Assembly: GCA_002964805.2 (NCBI GenBank)
Contig: PUDQ02000089.1
Location: 186,001-250,000 of the forward strand
DNA from: Trametes villosa
Taxonomy: Eukaryota > Basidiomycota > Agaricomycetes > Polyporales > Polyporaceae
Reading direction: 5' to 3'
DNA length: 64,000 nt
Positions 35,776 through 46,393 of this stretch are shown piece by piece. Positions within the stretch are counted from its first letter, which is position 1, and each line of letters starts with the position of its first letter. The position numbers and the translations under genes were made by a program. The notes under the pieces are model-generated. The model was not told the DNA's origin, did no database searches, and was given only the letters and a program-made list of their open reading frames with translations.

Positions 35776-35862
35776 TCAGCGCCTGTGCGCTCCGTAGGAC
35801 TACTGCTTGTACGGGTGCCTTCCCGGGTCCTCGGACGGCCCTCCGTACTGGCCAGAGTCGCC
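35776..35862 (-). pseudogene. relict of the 3' end of the neighbouring Zn2Cys6 gene
   Basis: Read on minus it gives DSGQYGGPSEDPGRHPYKQ and a stop. This aligns with the true C-terminus of the gene ending at 38447 (HSGQYGGPSNPGRHPSGQWSNGANR). DNA similarity continues through the stop region. No other part of that gene is present here, so it is a passenger fragment of the tandem duplication and not a gene. Confidence 0.75.
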
Positions 35863-35941
35863 GGCGGGGGACTCCCCGAGTCGGGCGCCACTCGGGCGCC
35901 ACGCAAAGCAGCGAGCGTGGTGTTTGCCAAAGGCTTCCGAT

Positions 35942-35961
35942 CCTAACAAAGCCAAATAGCA
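35942..35961 (+). promoter_or_regulatory. shared upstream motif, copy 4
   Basis: CCTAACAAAGCCAAATAGCA, about 160 bases before the ATG of F-box copy B. Confidence 0.35.
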
Positions 35962-36120
35962 GCCTCCTGCCGCTCACTCAGAGTCTGCTCCTTCTGAAGT
36001 CAACAGGTCTCTTTCTATCAGACTCGGAGAGCTTACTTGAATCTCGATCAGTCTCGCTTCTGGCAGCAATGCGCCGCGCGGTGCCCATCCACCTCAACTC
36101 TTGAAGATTCTTTCTAAGCG

Positions 36121-38042
36121 ATGCCCGAAAGCCCCACTGGTAGTACGGGATTTCCCCCGCTGCATGCGTTCAACGCAGCACTCGATGAGGAGATTTCTCT
36201 GATGAGGTTAGTGCCAGAGGCTTGTTCCATCGACCCTCGACTAACAGAAGATCTCAACACCCGCTTATAGCACTCAAACGGTTCGCGTTCGCACCCTCGC
36301 TGGCATTTGGTCCAAACTCACCCTTGTGGCTTATCTATGATTAGCTTAACGATGTCGAGCACGCGCTGCGTCAAACGATCAGCACTCTACGCACGGCCAG
36401 AAACTCTAAGCTCCCGATTCACACTATTCCACCTGAGGTCCTTGTGCGGATTTTTGAAGTTGCGGTCCTCCACGAACCTATCGATTTCGAACGAATCCAC
36501 GGTCATGTCTTCCGGGCTCAACGAAACATCGTTTGGCTAGCGTCCGTATGTCACCAGTGGCGGAGGCTCGCCCTTGGTTGCTCTCGGCTATGGTGCCACA
36601 TTGCGGCATTCCCGATAACTCCTAGGACCGTTTCTTACGTCGAGCGTATCAATCGGTTCTTACGACGCTCTGGACCGGCGCCCTTGCGTATATCCGTCAG
36701 TCTCCCGGACGGCGGCGCAACCAGTACGAACGGCGTTCCGGCATTCCTGAGATCGATTCTTCATGATGTGCAAGAGCTCTATCTGGAGTATGGCAACGAT
36801 GACCGCAACCCCTTGGCCTCATGGCAGCTTCTGGACGCCATCGCCTTACCCGCTCCCCTCCTGGACTGTCTTGTGATTGCAATCGCAAATTATGTCTACT
36901 TTGACCCATGGCCCTCGACCCCAACCTTGTTTTCCAACAATGCGTACAACCTCCGCGCATTGGCAGTGGAAACCCCGCGGCCGTTCTACCCCGACAACAA
37001 ATTCGAGAAGCTTGCGCACCTGCGTCTCTTTTATAGCGGATTCCATTTCTCCATACAGCCACTCATTCGATTCCTGCGCAATGTGCCTCGAGTGGAGACA
37101 TTTAGGTTATCGCGCTGTGGGCGCCTACGCGAACACGAGGAGTTGGGTCCACTCCCCGTTCAATTATCCCACCTCCATACCCTGTCGGTGGCCGCGGACG
37201 TGGATGTGGCTTTCACCCTGCTATCTTGTCTTGACCTCCCCTCGTTCGCTAAGTGCCATCTTCAATGTTTCTCGGACTCCAAAAATAACCCTACATTCTA
37301 CGCCGACTCCGCTTGGCACAGCGGGATATCGCGTTTGGGGTCATTGCCCAGTGTTACCTCCCTCGATATCATCGATCACTACCGCACCCCTCCACGACCA
37401 CCCCACAGGGAAGGTCACTACATCACCGCACATGGAGAGCAAGCTGTCATTTGGATGTACCTGCATTCCGAGGTGATCCACAGGATGGCCAACATGCCGC
37501 TTCTGGGCCTTCACCAGTCGCTTCCGCTCCGCCACACCACCACTGCGCGGATCGCTCTCATTCGCAAACGTATCCCGCTCCTGACACTCCTACTGGTGAG
37601 CATGCCGGCCCTCACGACGCTTGTTCTCCGGGGGACGAAGGCGACGACGGAAGGCCACGAGCTCGCCGTGCTGGATGCGATCGTGAAGTCCTTGGAGACC
37701 ACCGAGAGCGGAGAAACATGCACAGTCCCCGCACCCAAGCTGGCCTCCCTAGCCATCGACGCGGACTTCGCTATCCCCGCCGGCGGGCTGGAATCACTAG
37801 CAAGCGCTCTCGCCGCTCGCACACGAGCGGGGTCGCCGCTACGGGAGCTCGTGTTGTGCGCGCACGGGCTGAAGGAGGAGGATCTTCACCCTTTCCAGAC
37901 ATCCGTGGCTGTGGTACGGCTTGAGGAGATGCCAGGCGTTCTGTGGCCGTTGCGAGTCGATGAAAGGTGGAAGTTCGAGAACGACTATTGGAGAATGTAC
38001 GAAGGCGGCGCGATCGAATACTTCCCGACAGGGTGGGATTAA
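36121..38042 (+). CDS. F-box/LRR-like protein, tandem copy B
   Basis: 597-residue paralogue of copy A with the same gene structure: exons 36121-36206, a 10-base microexon 36271-36280, and 36345-38042. The N-terminal helix (EEISLM ... LNDVEHALRQTISTLRTARNS) and F-box (IPPEVLVRIFEVAV, HQWRRLALGCSRLWCHI) are conserved. The solenoid has diverged more than the F-box end, as expected if the substrate-binding face changes faster. The coordinates and phase of each splice site match copy A, which confirms the model. The stop TAA is at 38040-38042. It ends 400 bases before the stop of the convergent Zn2Cys6 gene. Confidence 0.87.
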
Positions 38043-38446
38043 CCGACCATAGTTGGTGAGTAGCAGCGGCCGTAATATAGCGCCCCAAGTACTCCTGACA
38101 GCGTTCCGACAGTCCGTTCGAAAGTCTCAGGTTGCGTTCGCACGTCATACAGGACTGATCCAGGCAGGTGCGAGGGGTATCCTGGCTATGTATACAGACG
38201 AGTCCGCTGGTCATTACAAGGGCATGTACAATCGACATCGATAACAAGAAAGCATAGACGTGCTGCAACAAGATCCCAGGCGGGTCCTCGAGGGGGATCA
38301 CTCGCGAACATATAAACTAGTATGGATACAAGTGGGGACCAATCAGAATAGCGGGGCGCGGGGATACGTGCGGGAGACTCGTGCAAATCAGGACCATCTA
38401 CGCGTAGAGTCAGCGCTGTCCTGCGTGAAATATGTGCCGGGGAACC

Positions 38447-41400
38447 TCACCTGTTAGCCCCGTTGGACCACTGCCCCGACGGATGCCTCCCGGGGTTCGA
38501 TGGTCCGCCGTACTGGCCAGAGTGGTCGGGAACGCCACGCCCTGCGCCTGCGAACTGTCCCTGCCGCTGCGCCTCCTCCAGCAGCCGCAACCGGAGACAC
38601 TCATGCTCGTCCAAAGGCAGCTCCTCCTGCTTGAGGAACGACGGCCGGTAGTCCGTCGGAAGCCCGCTCACATCTTGGCGATACCCCTGCTGCGCGTGCT
38701 GGAAGCGGGGATCGGCATAGTTGAAATGCGTCGGGCGCGCCACATGCGATGGGGGCTGGACGTCGTGGTAGCTGCCCCGATGTGCGTGGTGCTGCGCCCC
38801 GTGCGGCGCATGGCTGACGTTTGGATGCGGGTTCTGGACATGGTGCGGTGGATCAGGGTTAGGGTAGAGCGGCACTTGGGCTGGCGGCTTGTGTACGGGG
38901 TTCGGGGCGAATTGCTGCTGCGGGGGCGGCGGCTGCATGTACATGCTGAACTGCGGGAGGGGAGGCGGTGACGCGGGCGCGCCGTCCATGTCCCAGAGCT
39001 GCGGAAGCCCGCCGTCGAAGGAGAGCTGCATCGGCATGTGCGCGTCGGCGAAGTGCGGCATGGGCGCGTGAGGGATAGGCTGCGCGAGAGGCGGTGGTTC
39101 GGACATCGCGTAGTGTTCTGGCGGGGTGAGAGGGGAGATCTGCTGCGTATAGCTGGGAGAGGGGTCATGCTGCGAGCGCGAGATTGGAATGGGATGGTAC
39201 GCGGGGATGAACGACTCTCCGCTAGGGAGGATAACTTGCGGGGGGCCGTCCGCGCTCGGGCTATCCGGGAGCGCGTCCTTGAGTTCGTCCCTACACAACC
39301 TCATCAGCATCGAGCACAATGCGGTTACCGTTGACCAGGCTTACAGCATCTCGCGCGCGAGCTCCCACTTCGGGCTGACCTCCTCCAACCGCGCGATCAG
39401 GTCTCCGATCTCGCCCATGACGGACGCGATCTCCTGCGCGACCTGCCCACGTGAATCCATCCGCGACACGCCGTACCGGCGTATGAGGTCCCACAAATGG
39501 ATGAGCAGTACACCCGCGCAGACAAAGGAGACATGGACGACGTTCGTGATGTTCGACATCCCGCGGCGGATCTGCACGTCGAGGATGTGCGCGCCCGCCC
39601 GCGCGGAGCTCACGCAGATTGCAAGCGCCTTCTGTGAAAACGCATCCCAGCGCGATGTCGGGGGACGTGCTGCATGCGGAGCGCGAGGGATGCGGATGAA
39701 GGGGCGGTAGATGAGGATTTGGACGAGTTGGTAGGTCGTGTAGAGCGTTGCGGCCTGACTTGCGAATGCGCGGTCTTCCATGTCCGGCCGCCACCGCACT
39801 ACGGTATGGTCAGAATAGCGGAGAAGACATATTGGCGCGATACTCACGATGGGATGGAACCTCCGCCAACCATTTCGAGAGGGCCTCGTTCAGCTGGTCC
39901 ACGATCTGTTCGCTTGAAGAAGCGATACCGAGGTGGGCATCGGGTTTGTTTGCGCTGTACTGTAGTGTCCGATCAGGACCGGCGAAATGCAAATCAGAAG
40001 AACAGAACACTCACCAGTGTCTTGAGCGTGAACGCCACGATATGGCTGAGTTTGATCCAGTAGATGAACCCGGTGACAATCGAGGGCCGCCCCTCAGGTT
40101 GTCGAAACGCTAACTCCGGGTTCTCGTTCTCCCAGTACTCATCGTCAACTTCGAGCGGCAGTTCCAGGTCAAGGCTGAGCGGCGACAGAAGGAGACTTGA
40201 GCGTGGCAACATACACGAGGATGACATAGTGCGCTTACTCTTCTTCTCGAGTGCAGCACTCGCGTCCGATCAGCATACTTCCGATGCGGTCGAACGCGAC
40301 GAGATGCCAGTACGCGCGCTTCCACAGCTCCTCCTCGACCGTCGGTGTGCGCCCATAGATCTTCCGCCGGTGCGCGCCCACGTCCTGCGCCTTCAGCACC
40401 CCCACGCTGAGGTAAAACCAGGAGCCTTGCTGCGCAACCGTGCCGCGGAAGTACTGCCCGATGAGCTGTGTGCAGGAACACGAAGGGCACGGTGTGAAGA
40501 TGCGCACGTATGCGGTTAGGGACATGTCAGGGCGCATCGCGATGGGAAGATGGCGCGGTCGACTTACGGCAAAGCTCTGGATCTCGAACAGCTCCGGCGG
40601 CAACAGCACGCTCCGTCGCTCTTCGTGCAGTTCTAGCGCAGCGCTATATGTCAGCGACCCTGGTGGCGTGCGCGGGAAGGCACGCACTCATTCCGATCGC
40701 AATGAACTTCCACCCCGCGAGCGACCAGATACCGTCATTCTCGCCTGCCTCAGCGGCCTTGTCCGCGACCTGGTCCGGGAGCACCCTAGGGTCCGAGCTC
40801 CACCGGCTGGCAACGCCGAAGATGGCCATGCAGACGCAAGCGAACCAGACATTGCGCGTATACAGCTTATCGCGCCATTGCCGCTCGAACGTCGGCCGAT
40901 GAAGAAGCTGCGCGAGCGCGGGTAAGTCAGCAGGCTGCGGCACGAAGATGGCCGCTGGCGACGTACGGGGAACGTGTTGTTATTGTACTGGAAATAGTCG
41001 CGGATAAGCGTCTCGGACAGGTCTGGGGGAGGAAACGCGGGCAGGAGGAACTCTGGCAGCACCGTGGGGTCGTCTGCATGTTCGTACGCTTTCTCCCACT
41101 GAAATGCAAGACTGAGGCGGAGCGCACGGTTAGAATGAAAGCGGACGTACTGGAGGCACAGACCAGAACTCAGGTCGTATGGTGCTGGGTATATGCGGTG
41201 GTTGCACACTGGCTGGAGAATACGACTGCCGGCCGTCGCTGGAGTTGCTTACATTCTCGACGATGTGCTGCTGCTTCAGATCTCGGGCGGCAGAGATCAG
41301 CTTGAATGAGCTGCTCTTCCCATGAAACCGCCACTGGTTGTCGTTCCCGTATCGGTCAGGGGAGGCTTCGGTCGGCTCGAGCCCACGGAGCGTCAGCCGC

Positions 41401-42583
41401 TTCAGTCCTCGCACGATACTGAGCTCTCCCGCTTCGTCGGTATCAGACGACCCTGACAGGGATGACGAGGAGGCGTCCTGATCCGAGTTGGAGGATGCCT
41501 CGTGTCCGGAAGGTTGTCGCGTCTTCCCGCCCCTGGAGGGCTTCCTACCAGCTATAGGACGGAACACCGACTCGGCCCTGCCTGTAGCGGAGGAAGTAGT
41601 CGGACGGGCGGCAAGTTTTGGGGGCGGAGCCGTAAGAGACACCGAGATCCGTGTTGGACTGGCAGGGGACGAACCTTCCATCGCCTGGGGCGAGTCGGAC
41701 CTTGCCTTGTCGGACGAGGACAGGTGAGCAGCTGCGTCCGTCTTCCACGAATCGCGTACGACGGAAGGGCCTAGTTCCGCTGTAAAGTCGGCCTCGGGAC
41801 GTAGCTATAGGGTCCGTCAGCTGTGCACCATTCAACGGGCAACAAAATAGAGCAAGGGGGTTATTGAGTAGCGGGGACAAATCTCCTATAGCGTTTTAGC
41901 TCAGGTCTCCATGGACGGCAATTGCCTTCTCTGGCTTGACGCGTATCGTGCTATTCAAAGCAAGGGCGTCCCTGCCATCCAGATCAAATGTGGAGGGTCT
42001 AAGACGACGGGGCAAGAGCCGCAAAGGTCGATGGTGGCAGAGTGGCCCGAATGCACTTGACAAGACCACGGGAGGATGACTATGAAACACTTACCCTCTT
42101 GAGAAGCGCTTCCATTTTCTCAACGCGGTCCTCGAGACCCACAACATAGCTGTGTGGTAGGTTGAGATCTGGAGCGGGCATGGTGGGACTGAGGCGGCAC
42201 TCACGCCTTAGGGGGTCCCCGCGGCTTCGAGCCCTCGCTACATGACGCACATCGCTCGGCTTGAATAGGGATGTCGGCGAAGACGGTATGAAAACGTACA
42301 GATAGGTGCATGTCCGTGCGTTAGTCACGCAGTTGCTGCAGACGTTGTCCGGCATTCGAGGGCCATCGCAGCGCGCCTTTCTCCTCCGACAGAAGTCACA
42401 GGCACGCTCGACCTTACGTTTCTTGGACCCACTCCGGTCCGCGGACGAGTCGATGGCGTAGTATGCCGCCGAGAACTGCAAGGCGGCCGAGGAAGCGTTT
42501 GACGGATCAGGCTCAAACTCTTCTCCGAGGTCGATGACCGCAGTGGGTTGTCCGGGCGTCCAGCCGTGAAGACCGGTGTCCAT
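38447..42583 (-). CDS. Zn2Cys6 transcription factor with fungal_trans domain
   Basis: Full-length Gal4-type nuclear regulator with many introns. The start is at 42583. The zinc cluster (ACDFCRRRKARCDGPRMPDNVCSNC, then TCTYLY) lies in the first exon and is followed by the EGSKPRGPPKA linker. A coiled coil (YVVGLEDRVEKMEALLKR) leads, across a long intron (about 42090-41805), into LRPEADFTAELGPSVVRDSWK, a block typical of this basidiomycete subfamily. The middle region has fungal_trans features: LIRDYFQYNNNTFP, LLHRPTFERQWRDKLY, then LFEIQSFA, IGQYFRGTVAQQGSWFYLSVGVLKAQDVGAHR in pieces, ELWKRAYWHLVAFDRIGSMLIGR, and YTTYQLVQILIYRPFI. The C-terminus is Pro/His/Gln-rich, ending SNGANR. Targets are unknown. 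It shares a 1.2 kb divergent region with SDHAF4. Confidence 0.92.
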
Positions 42584-43772
42584 GTGCGCTTAGAGAGCAG
42601 GCTAGACCGGGATGTTGGGCGGACGAGCGAGGAGGAGATGGTGGTCCGGAGAGAGCAGCATAGTGCGGACTTCTTATTCGCGACGTATGCCAGGGCGCTG
42701 GAGGCGCGATCAGTTTCCCAACACCCGCACCTGTGACTCTTTCGTAATTCAGCTCTTCCCCCCTCGTTTCTCACGCACACAACCCCGGAAATGCGATGGA
42801 ACTCCGCATAAAATCAGCCTTTATTCCCGCGTGCCAGAATGTATGCGCCTTGATACTACGCTGCCTCATATCTCCGATGTTTCGCAGATACTTACCCCGC
42901 ACCTGCCTCCTCGACCTCCTCGCACGCATTCATGCAGGTCTGCTTCAGGCCAGCACCCCGATCGTCTACTCTCGCGCACCCTACTCGTGCGCGACCTTGT
43001 CTGGCACCATCGATCACTATGGTGAAGCGCACCACGCGGTGCAGCCTGGGCGGTACGTCGACGAGGGTGCAGTCACTCGAACGCCGTTTACGAAGGGCGA
43101 GTTACACAATCCACAACCTTACCTTTAAGCTCGCTGTGTGTCTCCTCCTTTCACGCACGGCCCTGGTGCATGAAAGCTAACGAGACAGGCTTGGACGGTC
43201 AGATTCATGGACTACAGTGAATACTAGACGACTGCCAGATGACTTATTGGCGACAGCAGGTGTACGTAGGTTGTAGCAGTTGCCGAGCCGGCGGCGCGAC
43301 GTAACTCGGAGTCCGGGGCCGGCGGGCCACCGGAAGAACTGGAAAGAGACGCAGGCGCCTGCCCGAAACGTCTATCCGCCTCCGGAGCGCGCTGCCAGAG
43401 GCTGCCGGCTCCGGCGCGCCGACTCTAACCCGCGTGGCTTGGTGCCTCACGATCGACAATAGGCGCCCTCTCCTTGGACCGCGACTCCGTCATCAGCTTA
43501 CTGCTCGTCAACCACCGACTCCCGAGCCCCAAGGCAAGGCGAGGGTAACAATCGGGCAGTATTCTCTGACCGTTTGCCGACACGAAGCGCACTTGTGGCC
43601 TGATAATCAACTTGTATGTCGCATATGTGATCGAGAGAACAGACATGCTCACACTGCCGTAGCATTAAGTCGTTCCCCGATCCTGCGGTAAGAGGTGATC
43701 AGCCTATCTCCAGACGTTGACGCTCACGGAAAAGTTCTTGTGCAGCAATTACCATCAAATTCAGCTACCAAG
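42584..43772. other. intergenic, divergent promoters of Zn2Cys6 factor and SDHAF4
   Basis: No gene was recognised. Short plus-strand frames around 42796-43180 have no family features and no supporting splice pattern. Confidence 0.45.
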
Positions 43773-44162
43773 ATGCGCCGGGCCTCCATAGCCACGTTCC
43801 AAGCTATCGCTCGATGCTCTGCGCCGAGGGTGACCTCGGCTCCGTCGAGGAGGCTTATGTCCTCGGGACACCCACTTGTACGGCCTGCGCCGCCCCCTCT
43901 TCCGCGGGACCAACAGCGGGAATTCGAGGAGCTTGTCAGGAGCGCACAAGCGCCCCTCTCTACCCCGCGGAGAGTCGACCCATCGGAGAAGGAGGCAGAC
44001 ATGGCGCTGCACCCCGACGCCCGAGCGCCGATAGTGCCGGAGTTTGAGGGCGAGGTCAACCCTTCCACTGGCGAACAGGGCGGCCCAAAGCGCGAGCCCG
44101 TCGGGCGGTGGGGAGAGGGCGATGGGGACTGGAGCTTCAAGGGCCGGGTGTCGGACTTCTAG
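43773..44162 (+). CDS. SDHAF4: succinate dehydrogenase assembly factor 4
   Basis: 129-residue intronless mitochondrial protein. It binds flavinated Sdh1 and promotes its assembly into complex II while limiting reactive oxygen. The N-terminus is a typical presequence (MRRASIATFQAIARCSAPRV, rich in Arg/Ser/Ala with no acids). The C-terminus carries the diagnostic SDHAF4/DUF1674 block: FEGEVNPSTGEQGGPKREP, then a short insert and GDWSFKGRVSDF at the end. The length and the position of the block at the extreme C-terminus fit the family. Confidence 0.95.
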   Translation: MRRASIATFQAIARCSAPRVTSAPSRRLMSSGHPLVRPAPPPLPRDQQREFEELVRSAQAPLSTPRRVDPSEKEADMALHPDARAPIVPEFEGEVNPSTGEQGGPKREPVGRWGEGDGDWSFKGRVSDF

Positions 44163-44786
44163 TTCGCACCGTTAACCTGGAGAAACTAGGCGATTGCCTG
44201 GGCAATTTCTAGAGTAACCAATCCGCCGTTTTATCCGTAACTATATGCTGTAGAACGGCTTCCCCCCCCTCAAGCTGAATCCTCACGACGAGCTCTGTAC
44301 GTACTTAGTGTGCGGATGGTGCAGGATCCGTCGCCAACGTCCCACCTGATTGTCCCGCTACTAAGTAGTCTGAACATGCTTCAACATCCGCCTCGGGATT
44401 TATGGTAGCCCGCACCGCCGTAGCGACCGGCGGGTAGTTGCGTGAATCGGTTTATGCATGCGCGTCAGCAGAGCGCTTATCTTTGTCACCTCCTACTCTT
44501 TGCGGCAGTGCTTTTCCACCCGTCCCGCAAACCACCAGGTACCGCCACTGCCACATCCACGTTGAGTCCGCCGGTAAAATTGTTCTGTTTCTTGCAACCA
44601 GGCGCAGGCCACTGTGAACGTACTTCCAAGATTCGGTCCCAGTTAGCAGCCACCGCGCTGCGCTATCAGTTTCGCAGACCGCTTTCACGATACAGCCTCC
44701 GCGCTTCCCTTGTATATCTCCCGGTGCCGCTGCGGGCTATTTCTTCCGGTCCTTCACTTCACTACGGACGCGAGCGACTAGCGACC
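44163..44786. other. intergenic
   Basis: Between SDHAF4 and the hemerythrin-like gene on the same strand. No coding or RNA signal was recognised. A plus frame over 44442-44909 overlaps the next gene's first exon and intron in another frame. Confidence 0.45.
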
Positions 44787-45771
44787 ATGTCCAGCTCAAG
44801 AGACGACACGAAATGGAACCGCGTGAGTGATCTCATCTTCATCTCCGGGTCCGGGAACCCGGCTTGCATAAGCTGCGGGTGCGGCAACTTGAGAACGATT
44901 GTATGCTAACGCTCGGTGATTACAGCTAGCGGACGCGATGACCTATTTTCACGACCACTTCAAGCATGAATGTACGTCCTGACATGAGGAAGGCTTCTTC
45001 TGGCGCACGTGAAGCTGATGATATCCTATTCGCGCCTACTAGTTGATGCTGTGTACAGGGTAAGCGTCGGGCCACAGTCCACCCACACGGCCATTCATGC
45101 GCTCCCCGGGCTGACAGTGAACTGTTTGCGATAGCTTGCCGACGGCTCGTTTGCTAAGCAAGGGATGTCTCTGCCCGCGTACCTCAGGATGGCGGCCCAG
45201 CTTTCTAAAGGCATGTACTACTTCCCTTCCTGGCACGGCGCATAGCCTATGCTGCCTGACGCCTGCGGCGCTCTGGTAATCGCTCCGAGTAGATATTGAC
45301 AGTCATCTTGGCGGCAGGTCTGACGGTCCATCATACGATCGAGGAGCGGTACATCTTCCCGATCCTGGGAAAGCGTATGCAGATGTTCGCGGACGACGAC
45401 GTGCACTTGAAGTCGCACGAGGCGATCCACCACGGTAGGTAGAGCCGCACAACCGGCCCTCTACCACCCAGAGCGCACAGATGTTCTTACGCGCTGGGAT
45501 ATTTCAGGTTTAGACGACCTCACGAAGCTGGTGCGGAAGTGGCTGGACGAGCCGTCGACGTACAAGCCCGAGGAGATGCGGGCGTGCCTCGACAGTTGGC
45601 GCGAGGTTCTTTTTAGCCATCTCGACCAGGAGGTACGGCATCCCGCGCGTTATGAACCTCGCAGTAATGGAATGTGCTCATGAACTCCGGCGCATTTAGG
45701 TCAAGGATCTCTCCGGCGAGAACATGAAGAAATACTGGACGCTGGAGGAGGTTGAGCGGATACCTATATGA
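44787..45771 (+). CDS. hemerythrin-like HHE-domain protein
   Basis: 159-residue protein from seven exons (44787-44822, 44936-44971, 45043-45059, 45135-45211, 45318-45434, 45508-45632, 45700-45771). It shows the four-helix HHE pattern of candidate diiron ligands: MTYFHDHFKHEF, then LTVHHTIEERYIFPIL, then DDVHLKSHEAIHH, then SHLDQEVKDL. Fungal hemerythrin-like proteins are thought to bind O2, NO or iron; the role here is inferred. No signal peptide or membrane helix is seen. The intron after exon 4 appears to begin with GC (AAAG/GCATGT), not GT, because no GT site restores the frame. The 17-base exon 3 is also unusually small. Confidence 0.85.
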
Positions 45772-46393
45772 TTGGTGTATGACTACAATTTGAATTTTTC
45801 GGTGTCTACTATTCGATGTCATAGGGTAGGATTAGTCGCCGGGGTCAGCAATTGACGAATTTGTATTCGCGGACCGTCAGCGCGTGATATCTGCCCATAC
45901 ATACATCCCTTCCAGGCGATGACTCTGGAGGTCCGTTGGTCTGTCACTGGTGGGTGCGTGTTGTTCCTGCAAATACCGCGCAGAAACATCCTCGTTGTGA
46001 ACTTCACAATGCGGCAGGTACGGTGACTCAGTGGTTGCAGGGAGTCCTGTGACGGTTCGCACGCATGTACGACACCGTGCTTTCAGTATCCCTAGCCGTT
46101 CACTCGCCACACAAGCTGCTATAAGCTCAAAATGCGAAGCGACGTGAGCACTCGCTCGAGACGATGACTCCTCGTGTAGGGTCGTGGGGTAAAGAGGACG
46201 AATGTACGAGCGCTAAATTGCGATCGGGACGAACTATTGCACCTGCCATATCGGGACAAGCGGCCTAGGGCGAAAGCTAAGCGCCCATAACTGTAGTGAT
46301 CTCAGGGCCAAGCTCTCCGCACCGCCCACAGCGCTTCCCTCCTTTCCTCAGCCTGCCTCCCTCTTCCCTCACGCTGCACCCACACACGACACC
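45772..46393. other. intergenic
   Basis: Same-strand gap between the hemerythrin-like gene and the BAR-domain gene. It is C/T-rich just before 46394, as in a fungal promoter. Nothing else was recognised. Confidence 0.45.

Larger units (their letters stand above)
33316..35862 (+). repeat. tandem duplication unit, left copy
   Basis: About 2.55 kb similar to 35917-38525. It contains upstream DNA, the whole F-box gene A, its 3' flank and a short relict of the 3' end of the Zn2Cys6 gene. Matching landmarks are offset by a nearly constant 2.60-2.63 kb: GTTTGCC at 33321 and 35922, the start codons, and the stops. Confidence 0.8.
35424..36120. other. intergenic between tandem F-box copies
   Basis: Contains the 3' flank of copy A, the relict Zn2Cys6 3' end (35776-35862), the duplication junction (about 35863-35916), and the promoter of copy B with the fourth shared motif. 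Confidence 0.6.
35917..38525 (+). repeat. tandem duplication unit, right copy
   Basis: Matches the left copy (33316-35862). It holds the promoter, F-box gene B, its 3' flank and the authentic 3' end of the minus-strand Zn2Cys6 gene. The 3' flanks share GGCAGGTGCGAGGGGTATCC at 35535 and about 38164. Confidence 0.8.

Noticed and set aside
42796..43180. possible small gene between the Zn2Cys6 factor and SDHAF4
   Set aside because: Two overlapping frames with no family match; the second begins MVKRTTRC but does not continue with sensible splice sites.
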